Shown in pieces: positions 1-9,440 of a DNA stretch of 64,000 nucleotides. The notes beneath the pieces are model-generated. The model was not told the origin of the DNA. It saw nothing but the letters and a program-made list of their open reading frames with translations, and ran no database searches. Where the stretch lies: contig NZ_CP135435.1 of NCBI RefSeq assembly GCF_032341175.1, positions 2,480,001 to 2,544,000 of the forward strand, in the 5' to 3' direction. The position numbers and the translations under genes are program-made. Positions within the stretch are counted from its first letter, which is position 1, and each line of letters starts with the position of its first letter. This DNA is from Bacillus sp. DTU_2020_1000418_1_SI_GHA_SEK_038 (GTDB lineage: Bacteria; Bacillota; Bacilli; Bacillales; Cytobacillaceae).

Positions 1-1575
1 ATAAATAACATTCGCCTTATAGCCTCTCAGTTTCATTTCATTAACAATCTCTTCTACTCGCTGATTAATGATTGCTCTTGCGATTAATTTTTGATAGACA
101 GATAGGGTTATTTTGTCCTGCGTACTGCCGCTCCAAAAACTTTTGTTCAAATCCATGAATTTTTTAAAAGCTTCCTCTCCGCCTTTACTTGAAACATGAG
201 GATAACCTTCCCATGACATGAAATATTTCGCAAGGTCTACTTTTGTCAGAACTTTATCTTTAGGATACTGCTTTTTGAAATCGCTTTGTTCTTTTCCGCG
301 CTTTCTTCGGCTAATATCAACCATATACTGGCCTCTTGCACGTTCAAAATACCATTTATTTTCGGGTTTTCTTCCGTCCAGTGGAGGAATCCAAATATTT
401 CGGGAGAATTTTTCTAAATCAGACATAAATCGGGTATTAGCGAGAAGATCTGATTTGTTTATTTTGTTTTGTGTATTTGCATATTGCGAAATTCTTGAGA
501 TCATATCATCTTCTAACAAATGCTGATCTTTTGTAACAAATTCATTAACCTGAAGAATAGTAAGCTTTGCCTGTACATAAACATCTTGCAGGCTAATTCC
601 TTCTTTATAAGCCTTATGAATAGAAGCAGTAGTTTGTCCTCCATTAACAATCTGCCAGCCGCTTAGACCCTTTACTCTATACTGGTTTACACCTTCATTT
701 ACCTTTTCAAAATCACCAGTTCGGGCTACAGTTGAAATACCGTTGTTATAGGCTACAAACATTTTACGCTGAAAAGGATCTTTTAGTGTATCTCTTATGC
801 CTTTATTTGTCCCTCCTCTGGCTTGGAGAAATGAACGGACGTTTCTTTCAACTAATTTCTGTCCCCATTCATCATATGCTTTTGCAAGGAGCTCTGCTGA
901 AATGTATCCGACATAACAGTCAAACTCCTTAACCCCATTCGCAGGATCTGGCACAAACATCATTTCAAAGGTCTCACCATAATCCTTTTCAAAGTCAATA
1001 TAGTCTGTTTCAATAGCCTGTTCGGAAGTAATGAGCTGCTTAACACGATCAATATCCCAAACTTGTACATTGACTGTTTCAATACCAGGGATTGACATCT
1101 CTACAGGCTTATTAGAAGAATAGTACATGTTTGTTACAACAAAGATGTTAATTTCGTTAAGATTAGCCATCTCATTCGAAATAATCTTAGCAAGATCAAA
1201 AGCTTCTAATGAATGATCAATAGTTTGCATAAGTGACTTTGCGTTTGTTACAAATCGCTTTGCCTTATTGGCAGTTTCGGTAACTGCAGTCATGTTAACT
1301 GTAAGAAGAACATCTTCATTTTGTTCAAAATTATAATCCGTTACGTACAGGTCTAATATATTATTCTCATCGTCAAAGGAATAAGCATTGACTGCAATAT
1401 TCTTTGCTGTATCTAAATATGGCGGGATCAAAATTTCAGGATCATCAGGCCTTTCCATGAATGAAAGCATTTTTTCAAGAAATGGAATCTGATAACTCCC
1501 TGTTTTAGCCGCCTTTTCTTCTAGCTCCTCCATAAAGTCGATGAGAAATTCTTTTCTTTGTCTAGTTTCTACCAT
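1..1575 (-). CDS. AIPR family protein (abortive-infection phage-resistance type), 3' end outside window
   Basis: The minus strand reads open from an ATG at 1575 to the window edge, giving 525 residues without a stop. I recognise the AIPR family (PF10592) from the central stretch that includes AYNNGIS, TGDFEKVNEG and GWQIVNGGQTTASIH, the family's most conserved block. The start has a GGAAGG ribosome binding site and lies 3 bp after the stop of the DUF4420 gene, so it is the fourth gene of the leftward operon. AIPR proteins are linked to phage defence; the biochemical role is not settled. The C-terminus is missing only because the window ends. Seen: open frame and motif block. Known: family link to abortive infection. 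Inferred: effector or accessory nuclease role in this operon. Confidence 0.85.
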   Translation of the reverse strand, partial: MVETRQRKEFLIDFMEELEEKAAKTGSYQIPFLEKMLSFMERPDDPEILIPPYLDTAKNIAVNAYSFDDENNILDLYVTDYNFEQNEDVLLTVNMTAVTETANKAKRFVTNAKSLMQTIDHSLEAFDLAKIISNEMANLNEINIFVVTNMYYSSNKPVEMSIPGIETVNVQVWDIDRVKQLITSEQAIETDYIDFEKDYGETFEMMFVPDPANGVKEFDCYVGYISAELLAKAYDEWGQKLVERNVRSFLQARGGTNKGIRDTLKDPFQRKMFVAYNNGISTVARTGDFEKVNEGVNQYRVKGLSGWQIVNGGQTTASIHKAYKEGISLQDVYVQAKLTILQVNEFVTKDQHLLEDDMISRISQYANTQNKINKSDLLANTRFMSDLEKFSRNIWIPPLDGRKPENKWYFERARGQYMVDISRRKRGKEQSDFKKQYPKDKVLTKVDLAKYFMSWEGYPHVSSKGGEEAFKKFMDLNKSFWSGSTQDKITLSVYQKLIARAIINQRVEEIVNEMKLRGYKANVIY

Positions 1576-1578
1576 TTT

Positions 1579-2601
1579 TTATCCTTCCACTCTAAACATT
1601 TGGTATATGGCTTCTTGATCTTTCTCAAACTCTGAACAATGGGTAAGATCGATATTATATGATACGTGAGAAATACCCTTAGGGAGATCTTCCTTTAGCA
1701 GTCTGGGAAAATCCTCCCCTGCTTCATAGACTTCTGTCTTTTCTACAAAGTATAAAGTATCAGCGTATTCTTCTTCTCTAAAACCAAGGTCCGTCATTAG
1801 ATCACAATATAAAAGTGCAATTCTTTCGGACCTTTCTGCTATTTTGTTCCGAACTTGGTTTGCGAGTTCCTGAAGAGACAATCCGTGTGTTCTGCTCTGC
1901 TCAAGAAAACATACATAAAGAAATATAGATGACACAGCTTCACTTAATTTAAGCTGATTTTCATTAGATATTTTAATTGTTTTAGATAATTTATCAATGA
2001 CAGTTTTAATCTCAAGACCGCATCGGCTTCCTTTAAAATCTATTCTACCTCTTGTAGGGCCTTCCCACTGCTCAATAATAAGCGGGGGCTGTCCAGGGTT
2101 TTTATCAAGCCATTCATTTATAAACCATAATTCTCCAAATAAACCTCTTTGCTGTTCTTCTGAAAGCCTTTTAAACCCGCCTCTCTGGAAAAAGATCCTC
2201 CATCTATCGAGAACTCTATAAACTATTGAGAAAAGAGATTCCTCATTTTCAGCAACCAAATGATCAGCAAGGTTCTGGAGAACAACGTCAAATATTTCTG
2301 AGCTTTGTTCATCCTCCTGCCTGATAACGAGAAAATAATGCTGTTTTAACAGAAAAACCTTCTCAAAGTACTCGATTTTCACAGACATCCCGCGCCATTT
2401 CGGCAAGGCTTTCTCCTGATCATCCGCCCATGGTTCGGTTCCCAAGTCAATGTAAAGCTGGCGATGATGATTGGCTGGATCAATTCCTGCAAGCATGACA
2501 GGATTCTCGTAAGTAAGGACATTAAGCTTATAGACCTCGGTCTCATCTTGGCTTTTAAGTTCCTTGATCATTTGTTCAAACTCTATTTTTAGGTTAATCA
2601 C
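1579..2601 (-). CDS. PD-(D/E)XK motif protein (DUF4420 family)
   Basis: 340 aa, starting at a GTG behind AAGGAGAG. The protein carries a restriction-endonuclease-like core near residues 185-205: GRIDFKGSRCGLEIKT, with the acidic residue of IDFKG and the E-x-K of LEIKT in PD-(D/E)XK spacing. This matches the DUF4420 family, found beside Z1 helicases and GHKL ATPases in defence operons. It lies 25 bp downstream of the Z1 gene and 3 bp upstream of the AIPR gene, so the four genes are probably co-transcribed. The likely role is nucleic acid cleavage. No methyltransferase is fused or adjacent, so self-protection is not explained by anything visible here. Confidence 0.82.
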   Translation of the reverse strand: MINLKIEFEQMIKELKSQDETEVYKLNVLTYENPVMLAGIDPANHHRQLYIDLGTEPWADDQEKALPKWRGMSVKIEYFEKVFLLKQHYFLVIRQEDEQSSEIFDVVLQNLADHLVAENEESLFSIVYRVLDRWRIFFQRGGFKRLSEEQQRGLFGELWFINEWLDKNPGQPPLIIEQWEGPTRGRIDFKGSRCGLEIKTVIDKLSKTIKISNENQLKLSEAVSSIFLYVCFLEQSRTHGLSLQELANQVRNKIAERSERIALLYCDLMTDLGFREEEYADTLYFVEKTEVYEAGEDFPRLLKEDLPKGISHVSYNIDLTHCSEFEKDQEAIYQMFRVEG

Positions 2602-2626
2602 AGCTACTCTCCTTAAATAAAGTTAT

Positions 2627-5272
2627 TTATACAGTTTTGTTAGTCTGGTAGACACTTGTATCATCAATCTCAGTGCCAGGGAAAGAAAATGCAATTCCAA
2701 TTGGCACTAATTTTGAAGAGAATTTCACATCCAGACTTTCGAAGATCTGCACTTGCGGATGTAAAGGATATATTAGGATTAATCCTTTTTCTTTGTCACG
2801 GATTCTGCGTTTATCTGTCCGGTCTTTTATTCCCTTTATCTCTTCAGGGTCAAGGTCAATGTATTCATGATTTGGAGATACAATTGCCCCAATGTCTCTT
2901 ATTTGATCCTTGCTTACCGGCGGTTTTACTTTCTTCCCGAGGGCAGCAGCAGATTTTAATTTTAGTTTTCCTATTTCAACAGGGTACTCTGCCAGACCTG
3001 AGCTGACAGAAGGATCTCCTTCAACCACTGCAACAGTCCACTTTATTAGCTCTCCACTTCTATTAGCACGGTCAATATAATCAGATATCAATACGGAATT
3101 CACGATAGTACTGTCAGCAGTCTGATACTCTGACAGGTACTCTTTAATCAGTTCTGCATTAACGTTATATGCTGTAAAGTAGTTCGTTTTTTTGTAAGTG
3201 TTTTTTTCTAATTGAAGCTTGTTCACTAACTTAACAGTGGCGTCCATATTTCCTTTTAGCACCTGTTCACTTGGGTCAAATAGCCGTGTTTGCTGCAATG
3301 TACCTGCATAAATCACATTCGAAGAAACAGCATTTCTCATCTTTAGCGGGCTTGTCAGCATCATTGTCGGATGACTCAGCATTTTGACTGCATATTCAGA
3401 GGGGGTTTTTCCCATCGCAGCAAGACGGTCAAACTCCTGGCGAAGCTGGATCATCGCGATAGCCAGATGCTCAAAATTTGAAGCAATCTCTTCTGACGTG
3501 TAAATACGGCAGAGATCCATATAGCCTTTTCTATAGCCAAACCAGCGGCCCATCTGCATGAGTGTGTCATACATTAGCGTGTTCCGGAAATAATAAGTGA
3601 TGCTTAATCCTTCAAGTGTAAGTCCCCTTGATAATTTGTCACCGCCGACAGCAATTACATTTAATCCATCTTCTTTATATTGATGATAGTCCAATGCATC
3701 CCGGCTGTTACCGTTTATTTCAAATACTTGAATACTCTCACTGCACTTTCTTAGTTCTTCATATACATCTTCCCAGCTGAAATCAGGATGATTCTCATTT
3801 GGCCATTCTCTGCTAGTCAGTCGAATGTCATTTTCATACAGTTCTTGCAGTTCAGCAATCACACTGCTTTCAGGATTATACTGCAGCTGTTTTGAGATGG
3901 CATCAAAAGTCCGCCAGACTTCATCTTTCACACTTGATTGAACATCCTTGAAGCGTGATGTATGAATAAGCATCGAATTATGTTTTTTCCTCTGCCCCCT
4001 CAAATTACGGATGGCAATGGCGAGTAAAAATGCCAAGATTGCCTCTCGCATTTGCGGCGGCACTTCTTCGAATTTATCAGCATCTGATTTCTTTTTTATA
4101 GTAGTAAATACATCAAGATCTTCCTGTCTCAGTGGACGAATTAGACTCGGCCTTGTGTCATCTGCATCTTCTTCTACATTAAAGTACTCTTCTGGCCCGC
4201 AATATTCCTTCGGTTTAGGAAGACCAACAAGGAAATCTTTCGGATAGAGGTCATCTCCCTCTTCCTCTGTTCTCCCCTCTTTGCTGATAAGAAGATTTGC
4301 AAAAGGTGTTGCTGTATAGCCAACAAAAGCCTTCCGGTTAAATACCTCAAGTATTTGCCTGATTAGCCGGTTAATCGTTTTTGGATCTTCGTTTTTGTCC
4401 GGATTAGAAGTATCAACAGATGCCTGGTCAGCCTCATCGTCTATAATAAGCATAGGAATATCCAGGTTATATAAATCACGGTGATTGATTAGCTGATCTC
4501 TAAGCGATTCCAATACTGTTTTGTTTTTCTTCACAACCATTAAAGTGGGAGCATTAAGATTGCTTGTGCCTCTTTGGCTGGACTTAATATCATTAATCTC
4601 TGTTGTCCAGGAGGAGATAATATGTTCTGCTGTATTTGAATATATTTGGGCAACTCCAATCGGGTTGCCATTCTTATCTGTCCGGTTGCCAATCACTTCT
4701 TCATTCAGCCTAATCTGTGTCTGGGCTCTTAAATCATTATGAATACCAGATAATACAATGACCAATTTATAGCCTAAGTCATAGGCTTTATTGATAAGTC
4801 CTGTGAAGTTGGCTGTTTTCCCTGACTGAACATACCCTAATGCAAGACCGCGATTATCAAATGGCTCCATGGATTTAGGGTTTCCAATTGAAGCCATAAT
4901 TTGATTTGTTGTCTCGTCAATTGCTTGAACAGCCTCCAATGGCCATTTTTTTACCTCAGAGAGATATCTGCGGTACCTTGTCCAGAAAAATCCGCTCGCT
5001 GCCATTTGAGGCTTAAACCAGCCTTTTTCTCTACCGTTCCGCATGACATAATCCTTTGGAACCTCTAAACCAATTTTGTATTTCTTAAACATTTCAAGTG
5101 ACCACTTTTGAAACATTACATCATCAATTGGGCCAAACCCAGATGCTAGCATCCTAGCTGATTCTAATGCTTTCTCTGCAGCTTCTTCCTGGGTTGAAGA
5201 TACGGTTTTAAGCAGATAATAATTATTTGTAAAGGTCTGTTCAAATAGACTCTTAGTATCAATAACTGACAA
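2627..5272 (-). CDS. Z1 domain superfamily II helicase-like ATPase
   Basis: 881 aa. Helicase motifs in order: a Walker A-like GYVQSGKTANF near residue 165, a Walker B-like IIDDEADQAS near 277, YTATPFANL near 320, SRGLTLEGLS near 560 and MGRWFGYRKGY near 582. This order is that of the Z1 family (PF10593), a superfamily II group found in restriction and defence operons. The start is a TTG at 5272 with GGAGG nine bases upstream. The frame overlaps the end of the upstream ATPase gene by 14 bp, indicating translational coupling. Probable role: ATP-driven DNA translocation or remodelling that serves the DUF4420 nuclease. Function is inferred from family and context. Confidence 0.9.
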   Translation of the reverse strand: MSVIDTKSLFEQTFTNNYYLLKTVSSTQEEAAEKALESARMLASGFGPIDDVMFQKWSLEMFKKYKIGLEVPKDYVMRNGREKGWFKPQMAASGFFWTRYRRYLSEVKKWPLEAVQAIDETTNQIMASIGNPKSMEPFDNRGLALGYVQSGKTANFTGLINKAYDLGYKLVIVLSGIHNDLRAQTQIRLNEEVIGNRTDKNGNPIGVAQIYSNTAEHIISSWTTEINDIKSSQRGTSNLNAPTLMVVKKNKTVLESLRDQLINHRDLYNLDIPMLIIDDEADQASVDTSNPDKNEDPKTINRLIRQILEVFNRKAFVGYTATPFANLLISKEGRTEEEGDDLYPKDFLVGLPKPKEYCGPEEYFNVEEDADDTRPSLIRPLRQEDLDVFTTIKKKSDADKFEEVPPQMREAILAFLLAIAIRNLRGQRKKHNSMLIHTSRFKDVQSSVKDEVWRTFDAISKQLQYNPESSVIAELQELYENDIRLTSREWPNENHPDFSWEDVYEELRKCSESIQVFEINGNSRDALDYHQYKEDGLNVIAVGGDKLSRGLTLEGLSITYYFRNTLMYDTLMQMGRWFGYRKGYMDLCRIYTSEEIASNFEHLAIAMIQLRQEFDRLAAMGKTPSEYAVKMLSHPTMMLTSPLKMRNAVSSNVIYAGTLQQTRLFDPSEQVLKGNMDATVKLVNKLQLEKNTYKKTNYFTAYNVNAELIKEYLSEYQTADSTIVNSVLISDYIDRANRSGELIKWTVAVVEGDPSVSSGLAEYPVEIGKLKLKSAAALGKKVKPPVSKDQIRDIGAIVSPNHEYIDLDPEEIKGIKDRTDKRRIRDKEKGLILIYPLHPQVQIFESLDVKFSSKLVPIGIAFSFPGTEIDDTSVYQTNKTV

Positions 5273-6737
5273 ACAAATTCGCCTCCGTTATTATTGCTTT
5301 TAATGTTGCCCGGTTCAATCCATCAAATGCAGGCTGTGATAACAAAATATTCAGAAGCTGCTCTTCTTTGTCTGCTACATTTAGCTTAAGCATGGAAGAA
5401 GCAAACTGGATAACCAGCTCTCTCTGACTATCCTGCACCTCCTGAACCTGTTCTTCGGGAACCTTTGGAGAGTCTATAATATTGCTTGGCGAGCCAAGCT
5501 GCACAAATTTAAGATACAAGTTTAATAGCTTTGCATTTTCGTCATCCAAGTTCTTAAGGAGCTCTGATAGAATTGGATGATTCCTATTTAGAATAAATTG
5601 CGGGCCATCTTCGCTCCCAGACTGTTCCCAAGTATTCAGACTTCCTTTAAATGTCTGGTTAGTGGAACCTGTCTGAGTCCGGAAATAGAATATATCCTTT
5701 GACACTTTCCTTGCAATAGCAGAAATGGTCTCCAGCCTTTTTTTCGCATCCTCTGGTAAGTTTATGCCTGATTTCTTTATATCTACCTGCCAATCAGAAT
5801 CAGCCGTATTAGGCAGATCAATACGCACTCTTGCAAGCTGGGACGCTGCATCCTTTGGGAACATCCCCATCCAATCTCCAAAGTAAAGCAGCCGGTTCTC
5901 CCGGTATATATACAGACCCTGATGATCACGCCAGCCCTTATATCCGCCTGCCTTTTTGTACTCCGGCTCACTTAAGTTAGAAGCGTGAGGCAGGATAATA
6001 TACTGGACTCTAATTCTATTATCATTAATTCGAAGCATCTGTGTTTCGCCTTCAATTGTATTTTGATGGTATCGCATAAACGGATCCCATGGCTCAATCA
6101 CTTTTCCGTTAATAAACATTTTTACTTCGTTTTTTTCAAGAATAGAGTGGAAGACAAATTCCAAGTGTCTATTTATTCGGGAGACTTTATTATAATAGCT
6201 GGTTTCTTTTAATTTTCGCTTGCCTCCATATCCCATGAATCGGTCAAGCTTATCAATGCAGACAATTGTGCCGCTTTCCTCTAGTATTTCTCCCATTTTC
6301 ACTTTAACTTCTTCAGGAATATTTGTGAAAAGCTGCCATTCATTACATTCAGATACGTGGTCTAAATCCCAGCATCTCTCAAAATATTGGCCTTCTCTTT
6401 TTGTAAGCACACTTAATCGCTTTCCCATAGAGAAGGATGCTGTCTTCAGACCCATTCCAAATCTTCCGAGTTCATTGGTGCTTCTTTTTGCACGCGGATC
6501 CTTAGAACCAATATTCATAGCAGTTTGAAGCATATCTTCATCCATTCCAAATCCGTTATCAATAATTCTGATCATTCCATCTGAATCGCCATAATCAAAA
6601 TTAATATTAACTAAAGATGCTTTTGCATCCAGACAATTATCTATCAAATCAGAAATAGCAGTGCTAGCATTATAGCCAATAGATCGAAGTGCCTGAATTA
6701 CTGGTGCTGCTGACGGCTGCGTCAATACAGTATTCAT
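5259..6737 (-). CDS. GHKL-type ATPase (MORC/MutL/Hsp90-like fold)
   Basis: 492 aa from the ATG at 6737; an upstream TTG at 6755 is in frame, but the GGAG site fits the ATG. The N-terminal GHKL ATP-binding fold is clear: N-box SDLIDNCLDAKA near residue 30, G1 box IDNGFGMD near 58, and ELGRFGMGLKTASF near 90. The rest resembles the second domain of MutL/MORC-like proteins. It is the first gene of the leftward operon with Z1, DUF4420 and AIPR genes. Iyer, Abhiman and Aravind (2008) described this kind of ATPase in restriction-modification neighbourhoods as the relatives of eukaryotic MORC proteins. An ATP-gated DNA clamp role is inference. Confidence 0.88.
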   Translation of the reverse strand: MNTVLTQPSAAPVIQALRSIGYNASTAISDLIDNCLDAKASLVNINFDYGDSDGMIRIIDNGFGMDEDMLQTAMNIGSKDPRAKRSTNELGRFGMGLKTASFSMGKRLSVLTKREGQYFERCWDLDHVSECNEWQLFTNIPEEVKVKMGEILEESGTIVCIDKLDRFMGYGGKRKLKETSYYNKVSRINRHLEFVFHSILEKNEVKMFINGKVIEPWDPFMRYHQNTIEGETQMLRINDNRIRVQYIILPHASNLSEPEYKKAGGYKGWRDHQGLYIYRENRLLYFGDWMGMFPKDAASQLARVRIDLPNTADSDWQVDIKKSGINLPEDAKKRLETISAIARKVSKDIFYFRTQTGSTNQTFKGSLNTWEQSGSEDGPQFILNRNHPILSELLKNLDDENAKLLNLYLKFVQLGSPSNIIDSPKVPEEQVQEVQDSQRELVIQFASSMLKLNVADKEEQLLNILLSQPAFDGLNRATLKAIITEANLFVSY

Positions 6738-6997
6738 AAGAAAAACTCCGTTCAATTAAAATATTTATTTTAATTATAACAAAGATTTCACATTTACATA
6801 TATTTGAATAAGGACTTACTAATTTTACTAAAAGTAACATTTGAATTTTTTTCAAATTAAGATATGTAATAGAATTTAAAATTAATACGAATCGAATCTC
6901 AATACATCTTACATTGGAAAAAAAACTAATTAAAAAAGGCCGCGAAAGTACGGCCTATTCCTCTTTATTGCACCTTATATATCTATATTTCAATTGT

Positions 6998-7321
6998 CTA
7001 AATTCTGTTAAAGCTGTCCAAAAATGAATCTAATTCACTTTCATTGGCAAATTTGAAAGAATAACCGTAATGAATCGGAGCCGCGCCTGTATGCATTTCT
7101 TTTGGAAATTGTGTGAGTGCTGTACTATGAAACTTTTTATCAGCTCTAAGGATCGCTTTCTTATCAACTATTTCTGGATTTAATATAATGCTAATCTCCT
7201 TCTTAGTTGGAACTAAATAAATAATTTCTTTCGTTTAATCATTTTTGAACTCTGCAGCCTTTGTTGTTTCCTTCGTGAGATTAAAATTGTTTTTGCTGAA
7301 AGTAGGATATAATTTTTCCAT
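6998..7321 (-). pseudogene. Short gene broken by an in-frame stop (unknown family)
   Basis: A 108-codon frame begins at an ATG at 7321 behind GGGGAG and ends at a stop at 6998, but codon 29 (7235-7237) is TAA. Both halves keep protein-like composition: MEKLYPTFSKNNF before the stop and KEISIILNPEIVDKK after it. I do not recognise the family. A shorter, more decayed copy of the same sequence lies at 17581-17695, which shows this was once a repeated gene family in the genome. Confidence 0.6.
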
Positions 7322-7447
7322 ATAATTGGCTCCCCCATTATTTTTATTGTATTTATTAGCATCATAAAGGAAGTATATCATCAATATATAGTTACTAATA
7401 ATAAGGATAAGCTCCTCATAAAAATACTAATCTTTTCTGGGCTGCTT

Positions 7448-7500
7448 TCATCAACTTCTGCAGTCGGCGTTATCATTCAATCGAGTATGGGATTCATTGT
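7448..7500 (+). pseudogene. 53-bp relic of a TRAP transporter large-permease gene
   Basis: The stretch matches 11928-11980 inside the intact dctM gene at 46 of 53 positions by direct comparison, and in the matching frame it reads SSTSAVGVIIQSSMGFIV against the intact STSAVAVIIPPSIGLIV. No open frame extends beyond it. Probably a remnant of a second TRAP locus or a short duplicated fragment. Confidence 0.5.
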
Positions 7501-7950
7501 TTTCTAGTATTTAAAGAACTTTATGGAAACGATCGGTTTCGGAAGGAAATAAAGGGTAGTTTAGAATGGAAATCTTTATGGTGCTTGGGAGCATTTGATA
7601 GGAAACACGGATTGAGAATTTTTGTAATAATTCCACTAGGAAGGTTATAAGGTCAAATGATCAATGATTTCAGTTTTTTAATATAAGTAAAGGTGGGTTT
7701 GTACTCCCTTTTTGTACTTTTTCTGTGTAAAAAATGTGTAAAATGATATCAAAACCTAGCTTTATCAGGAATAGGCTTAAGACCAACTTGTTACGGAATT
7801 GTATTAGGTGTAACTAGTAATCCCCTTCCCAGCCTGCCTTCAGACGCGACACAAGAACTTCTTTCAAGCATAACTCATTAAGGTGAAGAGTCCTGATGGT
7901 GTTGTTAGATTAATGCCTTCATACGGACGGGACAGCTGAATCAGAAGAAA

Positions 7951-7991
7951 GGTGCCTGTTTCCCTATACTTAAAGACTGGGACCAGGCACC
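7951..7991. repeat. Dispersed imperfect inverted repeat, GGTGCC family, copy 1
   Basis: The arms GGTGCCTGTTTCCC and GGGACCAGGCACC flank a centre containing TACTTAAAGA. A related unit with a similar centre lies at 13456-13498 and a single arm lies at 36011-36025. It is non-coding and could fold as a hairpin. Confidence 0.6.
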
Positions 7992-8054
7992 AATTATTTT
8001 ATAAGATTCGGAGAAAAATCTCATATAACAAAAGTAATTTCTTTCTATAATATT

Positions 8055-9440
8055 TTATCTATCACACCCTATTCCATCTCCATCACGGTCAAGGTGTTTC
8101 GCGTACCCTGGTTCTCCTTTATATATTGGTGCAGCGCCAGCAGCACGAGCTTCACTACAGTTTTTATAATTTACAAAAACCTGTTTTTGTTCTTGGGCTA
8201 AACGATCAGCTTCTTCTTGTTTGAGCTTTTCTTCGGCTAAGCGAGCGGCTTCTTCTTGTTTACGCTGTTCCTCTGCTAAACGGGCAGCTTCTTCTTGTTT
8301 GCGCTGTTCCTCCGCTAAGCGAGCGGCGGCTTCTTGCTTACGCTGTTCCTCTGCTATACGATTAGCTTCTTCTTGTTTACGCTTCTCCTCTGATAGCCGA
8401 GCAGCTTCATTTGACTTATCTGTATTAGAATCAGATACTTCAGTAGCTGGTTTAACATTATCAGATTCTTTAGATTCTTCACCAAAAGCTATTGCAACAA
8501 TCATAAGCAATGTAAACAAATAAACAAGTGACGCAATTGTTTTTTTCCACCACTTTCCGCTTCGAAAACCAAGTATTTTTTGATGCCATTTTCTTGTTTT
8601 AATTTTGAAAGGGATATTAGAAGTAGATAATATATCAGTAAACTTTTTACCAGAATTATTCATTACTAATTTGCCTTCATTATTACTAATTACAGTTTTA
8701 ATTGCATAATGATCAATAACTGTATTTGAAAAGAAAACTAAAGGCCAAATGTGAATCTGTTGAGCTTTTCGTTCCTTATCATTATATTCATATAGTAGTA
8801 CACCATTATCTATTACAATAAAGTTACCCTTTTTCTGTTTTTCGTGGTAGTAACCCTCAACAATGAGTACAGCATATTTATGTTTTTCACGCAGAAGTCT
8901 CTCGCCATTTTTTGTTTGTCCTAGATCATCTCGTTTCATTAGAAACGTTGTAATTTTGATTCCGCGAGTTCGTAAATCTGCAAGTCTTTCAGAATGTAAG
9001 AAATAGTCAAAGTCATGAGTAACCGTTGTATGTATCTCATGAGATTGATTAACAATCATGTGTTCAAGAGTTTCAATAAATTCTTGACTATCATCATTTT
9101 TCTTAATATCATCAAATATACGCTTAGATCGCCCAATTTTAAGAGTTATCTGCCACTCATGTTTGTCCTTACCATCATTTCGAACATCAATATCACTAAT
9201 TTGTGAGTATTTATATACCATGTGTTCACGTTTAGACATGAAAATGATTGAATCTGATGTCAATATTAATACTCCGTCTAGTTCACGTCCGCTTTTTTTA
9301 TCACATTCTGCCTCAATAACTTTTAGAACTTTTTCAGTAGAAGATATTATTGTATTTTGTGCTTGTACTAATAATCTTTCATACTTTGAAACTAACGCTT
9401 TCTGACCAATTGTAGGTCGTTTACCTATCCACTTCTCCAT
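8055..9440 (-). CDS. Membrane protein with PH-like N-terminus, tandem charged repeats and C-terminal Excalibur domain
   Basis: 461 aa, ATG behind GGAGGC. Residues about 20-135 resemble a bacterial PH-like domain (bPH type; moderate confidence). A second uncharacterised globular region follows to about 290. One transmembrane segment lies near 302-320 (IASLVYLFTLLMIVAIAFG). Five tandem 13-residue units of the type EEQRKQEEAARLA follow (about 351-415), predicted to be a long charged helix. The C-terminus is an Excalibur-type calcium-binding module: CSEARAAGAAPIY, then DRDGDGIGCDR. With the PH-like part likely cytoplasmic, the helix would span the wall and present the Excalibur module outside. 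It stands alone, so function is unknown. Confidence 0.75.
   Translation of the reverse strand: MEKWIGKRPTIGQKALVSKYERLLVQAQNTIISSTEKVLKVIEAECDKKSGRELDGVLILTSDSIIFMSKREHMVYKYSQISDIDVRNDGKDKHEWQITLKIGRSKRIFDDIKKNDDSQEFIETLEHMIVNQSHEIHTTVTHDFDYFLHSERLADLRTRGIKITTFLMKRDDLGQTKNGERLLREKHKYAVLIVEGYYHEKQKKGNFIVIDNGVLLYEYNDKERKAQQIHIWPLVFFSNTVIDHYAIKTVISNNEGKLVMNNSGKKFTDILSTSNIPFKIKTRKWHQKILGFRSGKWWKKTIASLVYLFTLLMIVAIAFGEESKESDNVKPATEVSDSNTDKSNEAARLSEEKRKQEEANRIAEEQRKQEAAARLAEEQRKQEEAARLAEEQRKQEEAARLAEEKLKQEEADRLAQEQKQVFVNYKNCSEARAAGAAPIYKGEPGYAKHLDRDGDGIGCDR
8200..8400 (-). repeat. Five tandem 39-bp coding repeats
   Basis: Each 39-bp unit encodes one EEQRKQEEAARLA-type 13-mer of the 461-aa membrane protein. 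Units differ at a few positions (EEKRKQEEANRIA, EEQRKQEAAARLA, EEKLKQEEADRLA). Such arrays vary in copy number by slippage or recombination, so alleles may differ in stalk length between strains. Confidence 0.85.

Larger units (their letters stand above)
7322..8054. other. 733-bp intergenic region with relics
   Basis: No convincing intact gene. It holds a 53-bp relic of a TRAP permease gene (7448-7500) and an imperfect inverted repeat of the GGTGCCTG family (7951-7991). The rest is AT-rich with many stops in all frames. It looks like a decayed insertion or deletion scar between the defence operon and the next gene. Confidence 0.5.

Noticed and set aside
218..932. Plus-strand frames at 218-526 and 732-932
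   Set aside because: They lie inside the AIPR coding region on the other strand and show no domain.
8200..8400. Regular repeats that could be mistaken for a CRISPR array
   Set aside because: The 39-bp units are contiguous, without spacers, and in frame with the 461-aa protein.
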